Below are positions 25,198-33,161 of a stretch of DNA of 52,950 bases, piece after piece. Each line of letters starts with the position of its first letter. Within the stretch, counting starts at the first letter, position 1. A program made the translations under genes and the position numbers. Where the stretch lies: positions 1 to 52,950 of the IMG/VR virus record IMGVR_UViG_3300048032_000821. One strand, given 5' to 3'. The notes under the pieces were generated by a model. That model had not been told where the DNA came from. It saw nothing but the letters and a program-made list of their open reading frames with translations, and ran no database searches. Source of the DNA: a virus.

Positions 25198-27219
25198 ATG
25201 AAGGAAACCAATCTAAAGCTAACCAAGAAGCAGGAGGATAAGCTCGTAAAGTATGTGCTCGATAGAGTTAAACAACTCAAGGAGGACAATCGTGAGAGGA
25301 TCGAGCATGATAAAATATCATGGAAGACTTATCATAATGACCGGAGCGATCGGGTAGGGTACGACAGTATTTTCAGCCAGTCCAATATGTCAGTTCCGAT
25401 GACATCTCTGATCGTTGATCATTTCATGGCACGGGCCGAGGATGAGATCACAGGCACAAGCCCATACTTTAAATTTGAAGCACAGGGTGCAGCCGATCAG
25501 GAAATGGCTGAAGCCTTTGATAAATATTTTAATTGGAAGCTCGAGGATGTGGCCAAGACCCGCGAAAGATTGGAAGAATCCTATCTTCATCTCTTCATCC
25601 AACGGGCTTTGATTTTAAAATCTACCTATAAGGAGGAAATTTCCACCTGGTACGATTACGAAAGAAATGGACTGTTCAATAATGAACGCGGAGAATTTGA
25701 AGAGATTCCCGGAGAAGGTCCAATCATTGAAGGGGAGGCACAATTTATCCCTGAAATGAACCCGATGACCGGAGAGACTGAGATGCGCTTGGCAACAGAT
25801 CCAAGCTTTCAGATGATACCCGGTGTCCACGAATTTCAACCATTACCCCAAGGAGTTCCGACCCAACAGGTAAAGTACAAAGGTCCCAGGTCGGAGGTCA
25901 TAGATTCCGACCGTTTCCTCTGCCCCACGACCTCCGAGTCTCTGGATTCATCCGATATCATTGTGGAAATGTACGATAAGGATTTACGCTGGGCGAATAG
26001 CATGTTTCTTGAGCGTGAATGGTTATCCTTTGGCGATTTTTACAACTTGGTAAACAAGGATGCTAATCCAAGAAGTCCGATCGAAAAAAATGAGGAAAGG
26101 ACGGAGAATTTAGATTTTGATAATGAGGAAAATCCGAGCATTCAGGTTCTTGAATGTTGGATAAAAAGAGATGTTCTTGGAACGGGTCAGCCTCAGGAAT
26201 TCTGTGTATTCATAGATCCGGAGACTGAGAAACCAATTTATTACGAATTTGTGGCAAAGCTTACCCCCGACAACAGGATTCCGTATACGGCCGTATCCAT
26301 CGGTAAGGAAAGAAATCGATGGTGCGGTCGTAGCTTGCCTGAAAGAATCAGATCTTTCCAGGAATATGTTGATAAACAATTTAATTCCCAAAGCTATCGG
26401 AATGAACTCGCAGCCAATCCGGTCATAGGTGTTAACCCGCAGGCCGTAGAGGATGAGCCGGAGGATGTAGAACTCCATGCTGGTAAGATCTTTGAATTAA
26501 AGGATCAATATAATATTGATGATTTTCTACAATTCTCTGCGATTCCAAATGTTGATGTACGCACTCAGGAACTGATCGATTTTATATTTGGAATTGTTCA
26601 GCTCTGGTTGGGAGTTTCCAATATGGCACAGGGTGATTATCAGGCATTGGCTCCTGCTAATACAGCAACCGGAGTCGAAGCAACCTTGCGCGAAGCTTCT
26701 AAGATTGGTCGTCGCTGGATGCGCAGAATCGTTCGTGGATTCGAGGAGCATTTGACCAAGCTCGTTCAGGTATCCATGGCAACGATGGACGAGGAAGAAG
26801 TATTTGAATACATGGAAGGTGATGTCCGAGCCTTTGGTGTAATGACCCCGGAAGCGATCAGAAACATTGGTATAAATACCAGAGTCATCCTGTCGCAGGA
26901 CCAAGGCCAAAGGGCTATTGAGAAAGCAAATCTCGCATTGCAAACACAGGACAGATATTTTCAATCACCTCCCGAAATGCGTCCGTTCATTCGTCCTATG
27001 CTCAAGCGCATCCTCGATGCTATGGGCTTTGAAAGAACGGATGAATTATTGCCTCAGGAAGCACCGCCCGATCCAAAGAGCGAAGCAGAAATTGCCAAGA
27101 TGCTTGGCGATAATGCATCGGCCATGGAGAATGCCAATGAGCCAAAGGATGGAGTTTCCGCAGCAACCGCCGGCATGGGAAACAGTAACCCACAAGGCAT
27201 GAACCAATATCAGGGGTGA
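25198..27219 (+). CDS. Portal protein
   Basis: 673 residues, the size of podovirus-type portals. Typical traits: an N-terminal helical region with a WKTYHNDRS segment, a central CGRSLPERIRSFQEYVDKQF helix, the following RNELAANPVIGVNP, and a C-terminal helical, Gln/Pro-rich tail that would line the dodecameric ring. Portals form the DNA channel at the unique capsid vertex and bind terminase during packaging. It begins right after the giant gene and overlaps the next gene by four bases. Assignment rests on overall pattern plus position between terminase and capsid genes. Confidence 0.8.
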   Translation: MKETNLKLTKKQEDKLVKYVLDRVKQLKEDNRERIEHDKISWKTYHNDRSDRVGYDSIFSQSNMSVPMTSLIVDHFMARAEDEITGTSPYFKFEAQGAADQEMAEAFDKYFNWKLEDVAKTRERLEESYLHLFIQRALILKSTYKEEISTWYDYERNGLFNNERGEFEEIPGEGPIIEGEAQFIPEMNPMTGETEMRLATDPSFQMIPGVHEFQPLPQGVPTQQVKYKGPRSEVIDSDRFLCPTTSESLDSSDIIVEMYDKDLRWANSMFLEREWLSFGDFYNLVNKDANPRSPIEKNEERTENLDFDNEENPSIQVLECWIKRDVLGTGQPQEFCVFIDPETEKPIYYEFVAKLTPDNRIPYTAVSIGKERNRWCGRSLPERIRSFQEYVDKQFNSQSYRNELAANPVIGVNPQAVEDEPEDVELHAGKIFELKDQYNIDDFLQFSAIPNVDVRTQELIDFIFGIVQLWLGVSNMAQGDYQALAPANTATGVEATLREASKIGRRWMRRIVRGFEEHLTKLVQVSMATMDEEEVFEYMEGDVRAFGVMTPEAIRNIGINTRVILSQDQGQRAIEKANLALQTQDRYFQSPPEMRPFIRPMLKRILDAMGFERTDELLPQEAPPDPKSEAEIAKMLGDNASAMENANEPKDGVSAATAGMGNSNPQGMNQYQG

Positions 27220-27923
27220 GAAAATACCGGAACATAAAGGGCAACCTTCAGCCTAAACGGATTCTCAAATATTCTGAGGAATGGATTGAGTACCGTAAAA
27301 AACGCGGTGCAGATTCGGTTAAGGTTGAGCATTGCGATATTGATACAGATGGATTTCACGATGCGATTGTTCGCGATTGGCGTAGCCCTGCACTGAAAAA
27401 GCAGCAAACCTGTATAGTCCCACCACCCAAAGGCGGGCCACTCGATTTAAGCGCAGAAATTGCGGTACCTGAAGGAGGCCCGTTGGACTTATCCGCCGTA
27501 CTCGCTCCTCCAGGTAGCGGACCGTTGAATTTAATAGCCGAAACTTTACAACCTCCTAAGCAGGGGCCGCTTCTTTTGGAGGCCGGTGTATACATACCCG
27601 CTACTCTTGAGGGCCGCCCATTTCAAGATAGAAGTATGGTCGGATGTTCCAATATAGGTGTACCCGTAGTGGGACCCTCTTCAATGCCTGAATATGACTC
27701 TAGAGTTAGCATAGGAGCCGCCCTACAATTTACATTGGTGGATACCTGCGGCGTTGGGTCAGGAACTCCGAAAACCTGGAGGTATACATTCCAAACCTGG
27801 TCAACTAACTTACCGATGCCGACGAGTGAAAAAAGTAGTCCTAATTGGCATGGTACAGGTCCTTGGGTTAGCGGCGGACCATACTTTGCGCGGCCAATTT
27901 ACACGCGGCAACAAATCTCATGA
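27216..27923 (+). CDS. Structural-type protein with GPLxLxA tandem repeats
   Basis: Starts with GTG overlapping the portal stop (GTGA). 235 residues. Residues 69-127 hold four tandem units of 13-16 residues built on P-x-x-GPL-x-L-x-A (GGPLDLSA twice, SGPLNLIA, QGPLLLEA). The N-terminal 60 residues are basic; the C-terminal 100 residues are aromatic and beta-like, with an unusual WSTNLPMP and WVSGGPYFARP. The position next to the portal suggests a connector or fibre-attachment component. The family is unknown to me. Confidence 0.7.
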   Translation: MRKYRNIKGNLQPKRILKYSEEWIEYRKKRGADSVKVEHCDIDTDGFHDAIVRDWRSPALKKQQTCIVPPPKGGPLDLSAEIAVPEGGPLDLSAVLAPPGSGPLNLIAETLQPPKQGPLLLEAGVYIPATLEGRPFQDRSMVGCSNIGVPVVGPSSMPEYDSRVSIGAALQFTLVDTCGVGSGTPKTWRYTFQTWSTNLPMPTSEKSSPNWHGTGPWVSGGPYFARPIYTRQQIS

Positions 27924-28210
27924 CCGATATAGTAATTTTCGACCAACTCGCAGACATCAAGAAACTAACGACCGATGAAGCTTTTATCCATCTTGAAAAA
28001 CGCTTTCAAAAAGAAAGAGCCCGCTATCTCGCAAAACTACTCGATCGAGACACTAGCCCGGAAGAGACTCTTAGGATCAAAGCAATCATTAACGCAATGG
28101 AAACGCTATCGCCGATGGCTCTTGCGGAGAAAACGCTTAAGGTCGAGGCAAAGAACCGAAAAGTGAAGCATCCTGAGCTGTTCAAATTAAGAAGAAACGC
28201 AACCGATTGA
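27920..28210 (+). CDS. Hypothetical helical protein (96 aa)
   Basis: Starts in the stop of the previous gene (ATGA). 96 residues, almost wholly alpha-helical by composition, with two amphipathic helices (EAFIHLEKRFQKERARYLAK and LRIKAIINAMETL). No cysteine or membrane segment. It is the last gene of the coupled giant-portal run. Its stop codon lies within the first copy of the CAACCGATTGA motif. Function unknown; a small head or neck protein is possible. Confidence 0.65.
   Translation: MTDIVIFDQLADIKKLTTDEAFIHLEKRFQKERARYLAKLLDRDTSPEETLRIKAIINAMETLSPMALAEKTLKVEAKNRKVKHPELFKLRRNATD
28200..28210 (+). promoter_or_regulatory. CAACCGATTGA motif, copy 1
   Basis: First of four copies of this 11-mer found near intergenic spaces of the late region. 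It lies 45 bases before the ATG at 28256. Unlike copies 2 and 3 it is not followed by GAATATT. Confidence 0.35.
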
Positions 28211-28255
28211 TTAAAGAAACTTTGAGCTTCAAACTTACTATGAGGATTTATATTT

Positions 28256-28543
28256 ATGGCAAAAACTGTAATACTTAGTTGGACTAACCCCGCAGAAGTT
28301 GGGGATATTGACACGATTGAAATATACCGCAAGACGGGTGATCACACTGATGTTACAGACTACGAAGCGTTTCGTACAGATGCCGTGCTCGTAAAATCCG
28401 AAGATGTCGGAGCCGCTGATACATCTCAGCAGTATGCCGACGAAGATGTCTCTAATGGTGTTTATACCTACGGTGCATTTTCAAAAAATGCCGGCGGATT
28501 CGGTCCCGGAGATCTTATTAACTCTTCTCTAACCGTTTCATAA
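28256..28543 (+). CDS. Fibronectin type III-like small structural protein
   Basis: 95 residues: VILSWTNPAEVGDIDTIEIY, then a charged loop region and SQQYADEDVSNGVYTYGAFS. The W near residue 10, the I-Y strand and the Y-x-Y-x strand near the end are the marks of one fibronectin type III-like beta sandwich. The gene at 44862 encodes a clear relative (IVLNWNPPSDTSGG and TYSYTILGNNAAG). Such domains decorate phage heads or tails and may bind surfaces. AT-rich leader without a Shine-Dalgarno sequence. Confidence 0.65.
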   Translation: MAKTVILSWTNPAEVGDIDTIEIYRKTGDHTDVTDYEAFRTDAVLVKSEDVGAADTSQQYADEDVSNGVYTYGAFSKNAGGFGPGDLINSSLTVS

Positions 28544-28548
28544 TAATC

Positions 28549-29160
28549 ATGCGCTACGGAGATTCTATTGATACCATCCCTCATGTAGGCCAGGAGCCGG
28601 AAGGCGGAGGCGGAGGCGGAGGAGGGACGCAAGGACCTCCAGGCCCAGCGGGGCCTGTTGGACCTCAGGGGCCGCAAGGACCTGCGGGAGCAGCCGGAGC
28701 AGCCGGAGCGCAAGGACCTGCCGGAGCCGACGGAGCAGCCGGAGCGCAAGGACCTGCCGGAGCCGACGGAGCAGCCGGGGTAAACGGTTCCGAGGGTAAA
28801 TCCGCATTTCAGATAGCCGTAGATAATGGATTTAGTGGAACCGAAGCTCAATGGCTCGCATCTTTAAAAGCATCCTCGGAAGTAATCGATAGCAATCACC
28901 AGCATAACCTTGCAGATCTATCCGTAGGCGACAGTTTTTATGTCTCGGATACTGGTACACATAAAATATGGCAGGGTACCGGATTTATTGAATTTGGAAA
29001 AGCGTTGGAACCGCTCGCGGTTGATTCTATCGAGACGGATAGTTCCTTTGCGGATGAGGCATCTTCAGGATCTGCCGGAGCTTTTAAATATTCCGCGGTC
29101 AACGGTGATCATCTTTATATTCATGACGGAACCGAGTGGCACCATATTAACGGCGCATAA
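28549..29160 (+). CDS. Collagen-like tail fibre protein
   Basis: 203 residues. After a glycine run at 22-28 come about 20 uninterrupted Gly-X-Y triplets (GPPGPAGPVGPQGPQGPAG, then GADGAAGAQGP units), then the adapter GKSAFQIAVDNGFSGTEAQW-LASLK typical of phage collagen fibres, then a C-terminal beta-rich part with VGDSFYVSDTGTHKIWQGTG. The triplets would form a trimeric triple helix. It opens the adhesin cassette, and its stop overlaps the next ATG. Collagen-like nature is certain; the exact position on the virion is not. Confidence 0.85.
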   Translation: MRYGDSIDTIPHVGQEPEGGGGGGGGTQGPPGPAGPVGPQGPQGPAGAAGAAGAQGPAGADGAAGAQGPAGADGAAGVNGSEGKSAFQIAVDNGFSGTEAQWLASLKASSEVIDSNHQHNLADLSVGDSFYVSDTGTHKIWQGTGFIEFGKALEPLAVDSIETDSSFADEASSGSAGAFKYSAVNGDHLYIHDGTEWHHINGA

Positions 29161-29423
29161 TGGGGGATATTAAAGTACACAACAGTGCCGGGGTTAATGA
29201 TAATCCCCAAACGGTTACAAGTGTAAATAATACAGTAGGCCGCGTAATTGATCTATTCATGACCAAGCAGGAGATGGAGGAATTGAATAATCAGGTAGCA
29301 GCCAACTCACAAAATGTTACCGAAATGGTCAAAGACGCACCCGTCAGTTTAAACTCTTTCAAGGAAGTCTCTGATAATCTGGATGTTGACTCATTTCTCG
29401 CTGCATTGGAGGGCGAAGAATAA
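29160..29423 (+). CDS. Hypothetical acidic protein of fibre cassette (87 aa)
   Basis: Overlaps the collagen gene stop (TAATG). 87 residues: an N-terminal beta-like stretch rich in Asn/Val (NDNPQTVTSVNNTVGRVIDL), a central helix (TKQEMEELNNQVAANSQNV) and an acidic end. It may be a fibre trimerisation or attachment piece, given that the helix is heptad-like. Not recognised as a known family. Confidence 0.6.
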   Translation: MGDIKVHNSAGVNDNPQTVTSVNNTVGRVIDLFMTKQEMEELNNQVAANSQNVTEMVKDAPVSLNSFKEVSDNLDVDSFLAALEGEE

Positions 29424-29432
29424 AAAATCATC

Positions 29433-29469
29433 CAACCGATTGAGAAAGTCCGAGATATCCCTGAATATT
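29433..29469 (+). promoter_or_regulatory. Candidate late promoter, motif copy 2
   Basis: CAACCGATTGA (29433-29443) contains TTGAGA at 29440-29445. Seventeen bases later comes GAATATT (29463-29469). The same two elements with the same spacing occur at 33056-33092. The layout is that of a -35/-10 promoter with a non-consensus -10. The next gene starts at 29495. Confidence 0.5.
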
Positions 29470-29494
29470 CGTTAAACCTTAATCACTCATCTCT

Positions 29495-30010
29495 ATGGCT
29501 AATATTTTATCATCTTTAGGATCAGCAGTAGCAACAAAACTCGGGGAAAAATTATCGCTTGAAGGCGGTACTATGACAGGAGCCTTAGTTGTTCAAGATC
29601 CATCAGCATCTAATCACGCAGCAAATTTAGGCCAGGTTGAAACCCTGGAATCTAAAATCGGAAGTTATGCCAGTTATGTGGCAACCTTTGCTGATGTAAC
29701 AGTTACCATTGATAATACACAGGCAAACATTTTAGCAAACACAAGCAGCGCTCTCGGAGCAATCGGAGTAGCTAGCGATACCAGCAATATTTATGTATGG
29801 AACGGATCTTCCTGGGCAGCATCAAGCATTGATGATGTTCGTGATGATTTTCTAACCATCACCGCAACCATTAATTTATCCGGCGATACAGAATCAAATA
29901 TCGTGGCGACCGAAAGCCCATCCGCCGGAGATATCATGTACGGAACGGATACCGATGATCTTTATGTCTACTCCGGATCCGACTGGCATATTTATAACAA
30001 CGATTCCTAA
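29495..30010 (+). CDS. Tail fibre-type protein with shared docking N-terminus
   Basis: 171 residues. The N-terminus MANILSSLGSAVATKLGEKL is shared in pattern with the fibre at 33162 (MSNILSQIGSAVKGKI) and the - strand gene at 32834 (MSDLASLIGSSV), so it is probably an attachment peptide. GGTMTGALVV is a typical fibre-shaft motif. Two copies of a TDT/SDT-x-x-(L/I)YVY/W-x-G-S-x-W module follow (SDTSNIYVWNGSSWAASS and TDTDDLYVYSGSDWHIYN). Likely a virion surface protein. Confidence 0.7.
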   Translation: MANILSSLGSAVATKLGEKLSLEGGTMTGALVVQDPSASNHAANLGQVETLESKIGSYASYVATFADVTVTIDNTQANILANTSSALGAIGVASDTSNIYVWNGSSWAASSIDDVRDDFLTITATINLSGDTESNIVATESPSAGDIMYGTDTDDLYVYSGSDWHIYNNDS

Positions 30011-30016
30011 TTAGTT

Positions 30017-30934
30017 ATGACCGATATTAACACATATACCGCGGCAGAAATTGCCAATTTAACGCCTCAATCCGGGGATCTCGTTTTAAATACCGACGAT
30101 AATGCCGTCCAATTATGGAACGGATCAGCATGGAAGATTTTCAATTCCGATGTTTCACCATTTCCTCAAGACTACAGCGTATCCCTAGACGGAACTGATG
30201 ATCATGTCCTTTATAATTCAACATCAGGGAATCAAACAGCACTTGGTTCGTTCACAGGGGATATGTCATTCTGCTTTTGGGTAAAACTTTCTTCAGGTTC
30301 AGACATTATGTCAACGCACAGCACTTACAACTCTTCAGGTGCTTCAGGCACTCTTGATGCCGTAAGAACAGGAACAGGAAGAATTCAAATCTTCTCCTAT
30401 AGTAACGGAATTTCTGCATATACTTCACCTAACTACCTAGAATCCTCTAAATCTGCGGATCAAGTACCACCAGGCAGAGGTTTAAGCCTTAACCAATGGA
30501 CTTTTATCGCAGTCACAGTAGACACCACAGCCCAAGAGCACAAACTGTACACTGCTACTGAATCGGATTCACCAAGTCTTGAGGCTACTCATTCCAGTGC
30601 ATCGCACGCGCTCACTGACTTCGCTAACGGGTTTAAATTAGGAGAAGCTCGCGGGACGGCAGGTGGAGGTTTATTCGATGAGTTTGCTATCTTTGATGGC
30701 AAAGCATTGAGTGCAAATGAAGTAGCAAAAATTTGGAATAACGGTGAAGCTTTCGACTACGACACAGACGGTAGCTTGAATCCTGTTGGATGGTATCGAA
30801 TGGGAGACAACGATTTAGGAGCAGGTACTTCAGTAACTAATGCAGGCAGTGCAGGATCAGGTAGTGCTTTTGATGCGGAACTGACTAACGACGCAAGCTT
30901 TGTGTCAGGATCAGGTAACACACCCGGAAATTAA
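30017..30934 (+). CDS. LamG/concanavalin A-like lectin domain protein 1
   Basis: 305 residues. The N-terminal 45 residues carry the short G-x-W module (NTDDNAVQLWNGSAWKIFN). The rest is one laminin-G/concanavalin A-like jelly roll: YSVSLDGTDDHVLYNS, MSFCFWVKLSSG, LNQWTFIAVTVD, FDEFAIFDGKALSANEVAKI and VGWYRMGDND. This is the standard LamG-type glycan-binding fold in phage adhesins. It is followed by a 76-residue gene, and the pair layout recurs at 31175-32337. Probable receptor-binding protein. Confidence 0.82.
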   Translation: MTDINTYTAAEIANLTPQSGDLVLNTDDNAVQLWNGSAWKIFNSDVSPFPQDYSVSLDGTDDHVLYNSTSGNQTALGSFTGDMSFCFWVKLSSGSDIMSTHSTYNSSGASGTLDAVRTGTGRIQIFSYSNGISAYTSPNYLESSKSADQVPPGRGLSLNQWTFIAVTVDTTAQEHKLYTATESDSPSLEATHSSASHALTDFANGFKLGEARGTAGGGLFDEFAIFDGKALSANEVAKIWNNGEAFDYDTDGSLNPVGWYRMGDNDLGAGTSVTNAGSAGSGSAFDAELTNDASFVSGSGNTPGN

Positions 30935-30939
30935 TAACT

Positions 30940-31170
30940 ATGAGAAACTATATAATCATTGATTCTTCGGAAGTAAGTTCCGTTGATTTTGACCAAGTCC
31001 TAGAAACCTCGGCAGATACCTTGCGATACAACCTTGCGGGTACTAAGACCTTCGTAAAGTTCAAGGGATCAGCCCCAGCATTTCTTGCGGGAAAGCAATC
31101 TTATGATCACGCAGAGATTTTAGAAATTTTATCCGGATCCGAATGGACCGCACCAATGGAGGAATTATAA
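30940..31170 (+). CDS. Small companion protein of LamG fibre 1 (76 aa)
   Basis: 76 residues, acidic, probably alpha/beta (YIIIDSSEVSSVDFDQVLET, then FVKFKGSAPAFLAGK and a C-terminal HAEILEILSGSEW). It starts five bases after the LamG gene. A similar-sized acidic protein follows the second LamG gene, which hints at a fibre assembly chaperone or a minor subunit. I do not recognise a family; the chaperone idea is inference from gene order. Confidence 0.65.
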   Translation: MRNYIIIDSSEVSSVDFDQVLETSADTLRYNLAGTKTFVKFKGSAPAFLAGKQSYDHAEILEILSGSEWTAPMEEL

Positions 31171-31174
31171 TATC

Positions 31175-32059
31175 ATGGCAACAGTAGATGTAATAGCAAA
31201 CAGAAGCACAGCCTCCGAAATACTCGGCAAGGCCTACTTCGAAACAGACACGAATTCCTTTATCGTATATAATGGTATCGGCTGGGTCGAGCTCCAGAGC
31301 GACGGCACAGGATCGGCAGCACCTTACAGTGAGTACAGCCTGAGCTTTGACGGCAGTAACGATTTTCTCAAAACAACGAGTAGCCCAGAAGCCTTATTCT
31401 CAAGCGACTACACTGTTTCTATCTGGTATAAAAGGAATGAAACTGTTGCAGGCGGAAAATGGATTTTTGGTTCGGACTACCGAGGAAATGGTAAGAATAT
31501 TATTAAACTATACGAGCTGAATGGTTATTTAACCTATAATGCTCAAGCCCAAAGTGCGTCTGCAACGGTCAGTTTCGCACATGCTGCTGATACTGATTGG
31601 CACCACTATGCTATTTCAGCAACCCAAAGCGGAAATAGTGTTATATATAAAGCATATCTCGATGGTGTCTATAAAAATACCGCAACAGCGACTCAAACAC
31701 TATCAAACTATGACAACCCATACTCTATAGGTATAGGTGCGGGTTATAGTGGAAATGCTTTTTCCCATGCAAGTGTCAATGTGGACGATTTTGCGATTTT
31801 CGAATCAGCATTATCTGATGGAGGAGTTTCTACCGGACAGACAGCACAAGGAAATATTGCCGCTCTATACAACGGCGGAGTACCGGCCGTTTTACCGGTT
31901 AGTGCTGGGCTCCATTATCGCATGGGAGATGACTCCAACGATTCACCCGTAGATGGTGAAAATGTAACCGGAATCCAAGATTCCTCCGGTAATGGAAATC
32001 ACGCTACTCAATCCACGGCGACTAATCAGCCTACTTTTTCAACTGAGGTACCTGCATAA
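31175..32059 (+). CDS. LamG/concanavalin A-like lectin domain protein 2
   Basis: 294 residues with the same plan as the gene at 30017: the short module FETDTNSFIVYNGIGWVELQ near residue 30, then a LamG-type domain (YSLSFDGSNDFLKTTSS, YTVSIWYKRNE, DTDWHHYAISATQ, VNVDDFAIFESALSDGG and GLHYRMGDDSND). It is a clear paralogue of the first LamG gene. Two lectin-like paralogues in tandem suggest duplication and divergence of receptor-binding proteins. A surface role is likely; glycan specificity cannot be predicted. Confidence 0.82.
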   Translation: MATVDVIANRSTASEILGKAYFETDTNSFIVYNGIGWVELQSDGTGSAAPYSEYSLSFDGSNDFLKTTSSPEALFSSDYTVSIWYKRNETVAGGKWIFGSDYRGNGKNIIKLYELNGYLTYNAQAQSASATVSFAHAADTDWHHYAISATQSGNSVIYKAYLDGVYKNTATATQTLSNYDNPYSIGIGAGYSGNAFSHASVNVDDFAIFESALSDGGVSTGQTAQGNIAALYNGGVPAVLPVSAGLHYRMGDDSNDSPVDGENVTGIQDSSGNGNHATQSTATNQPTFSTEVPA

Positions 32060-32064
32060 TTATC

Positions 32065-32337
32065 ATGGCTAATACAAAATACAAATTACTCGATACTCCC
32101 GCTCAAGTTGAAGCCGCAGAAGCTGATATGAAAGCTAAGCTCGGTATACCCGATTCTAAAGGAACCGTGAAGTACGCTGAGCAAGTCATGGTTGATAATC
32201 CTGAACATTCTGAATACGGAAGATTTATCTTCCCTGTAATGCTAGAAGGTTCTTGGAAATCTGTTCAACATTTTGATGCTTCCGAGCTTGTAGATTTCGA
32301 CCCAGACTGGGCGAAACCTATAGAAGAGTCCGAATAA
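32065..32337 (+). CDS. Small companion protein of LamG fibre 2 (90 aa)
   Basis: 90 residues. The N-terminal helix is Ala/Glu-rich (TPAQVEAAEADMKAKLGI); the C-terminal half is beta-like and acidic (YGRFIFPVMLEGSWKSVQHF, DFDPDW). It starts five bases after the second LamG gene, mirroring the small gene after the first. A fibre chaperone or minor tail protein is possible; there is no family match that I can name. Confidence 0.65.
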   Translation: MANTKYKLLDTPAQVEAAEADMKAKLGIPDSKGTVKYAEQVMVDNPEHSEYGRFIFPVMLEGSWKSVQHFDASELVDFDPDWAKPIEESE

Positions 32338-32338
32338 C

Positions 32339-32662
32339 ATGATCCTGAGGATCGAGGCCACACTCTGTGAGCCTCCGTCCTCAATCACAGCCTTTCGGGA
32401 TGCAACGCTTTACGCGACAGTATTCCGACAACTCGATGTTTTGCTTGAATGCGAAGAGGGTACACGATCCTCATATTGGAGTTGGTTAAAAAGCAATGGT
32501 GCTCATGATTTTGTGCGTGATCTTATATATCCTTATGAAGAGGAAGGAACCCCAAGAATGGGGACAAAGAATGCAAATATCCGGGTCGATCGATTAGACG
32601 CCCGGTCTCTCCCTTTTGCAGTATCCGCAATGCGTTCTCTTACGCAGGGCTGGTATTTATAA
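32339..32662 (+). CDS. Hypothetical protein (107 aa) at end of fibre sub-operon
   Basis: 107 residues starting two bases after the previous stop. Mixed alpha/beta, two cysteines near the N-terminus (TLCEPP, LLECEEG), no membrane segment. Its last 23 bases overlap the end of a - strand gene, so transcription converges here. Function unknown. Confidence 0.6.
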   Translation: MILRIEATLCEPPSSITAFRDATLYATVFRQLDVLLECEEGTRSSYWSWLKSNGAHDFVRDLIYPYEEEGTPRMGTKNANIRVDRLDARSLPFAVSAMRSLTQGWYL

Positions 32663-32834
32663 CATACCAACCGGCCCCGGTATATATGTAGAGCTTATGG
32701 GTATCTGTCCCCAATGCGAGAGATCCTAATGGATCGGAATTTCTCGCTTTTATGATGCCCTCGGATGCGACTATTTTAACAACGCCTTTGCTGGAATTGA
32801 CTGAGCTTCCAATAAGACTGGCGAGATCGCTCAT
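32640..32834 (-). CDS. Fibre-like mini-protein on the opposite strand (64 aa)
   Basis: 64 residues read leftward. It combines the cassette's docking start (MSDLASLIGSSVNSSKG) with one TDT module (SLALGTDTHKLYIYTGAGWY). It therefore looks like a fibre protein reduced to attachment peptide plus one module. It is coupled by an ATGA overlap to the helix-turn-helix gene before it, and its end overlaps the + strand gene. It could be a minor fibre tip, a decoy subunit, or the remnant of an inverted fibre gene. Confidence 0.65.
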   Translation of the reverse strand: MSDLASLIGSSVNSSKGVVKIVASEGIIKARNSDPLGSLALGTDTHKLYIYTGAGWYVINTSPA

Positions 32835-33013
32835 TCGAAAGATACCCCCAGGCTTTGCTCAACATCTGTTGCCAAATACCGGATCACACGAGCATTAATA
32901 TTTTTCCTTTCCCATCCGTATTGTTTTGCCCATCTACGAACAGTGCCAGCGGAAACATCCATGCGTTCACGGATCTTTCTTGGTGAAAGGTAGCGAATTT
33001 CTTTTGCGACCAT
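32831..33013 (-). CDS. Small helix-turn-helix protein (60 aa)
   Basis: 60 residues: MVAKEIRYLSPRKIRERMDV then SAGTVRRWAKQYGW. RKIRERMDVSAGTVRRWAKQ is a convincing helix-turn-helix of the MerR/excisionase-like or terminase-small-like type, ending in a basic tail. It is transcribed leftward from the 33014-33161 gap, opposite the coiled-coil fibre. A tiny DNA-binding protein paired with a fibre-like gene inside a late operon is unusual; it might be an excisionase, a late regulator or a fibre-switch regulator. Confidence 0.65.
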   Translation of the reverse strand: MVAKEIRYLSPRKIRERMDVSAGTVRRWAKQYGWERKNINARVIRYLATDVEQSLGVSFE

Positions 33014-33055
33014 AAACGATTAGTAATACTCATTTCCGGTTCTCGCGACCGGTTG

Positions 33056-33092
33056 CAACCGATTGAGAATACGGGCTATTTGGCCGAATATT
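33056..33092 (+). promoter_or_regulatory. Candidate late promoter, motif copy 3
   Basis: CAACCGATTGA at 33056-33066 contains TTGAGA (33063-33068); GAATATT follows at 33086-33092 after a 17-base spacer, exactly as at 29433-29469. The motif here is extended to a palindrome by GGTTGCAACC (33051-33060). It lies 69 bases before the ATG at 33162, inside the divergent gap with the helix-turn-helix gene. Confidence 0.5.
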
Positions 33093-33161
33093 AGATCACT
33101 CAGGGATGAGCAACTTCATCTCTTTTAACCCAGATTAATCTAACCCATATCTAAATAAGTT

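Noticed and set aside
28600-28790. Simple sequence DNA repeat in the collagen-like gene
   Set aside because: The repetition follows from Gly-X-Y coding; it is covered by the gene annotation.
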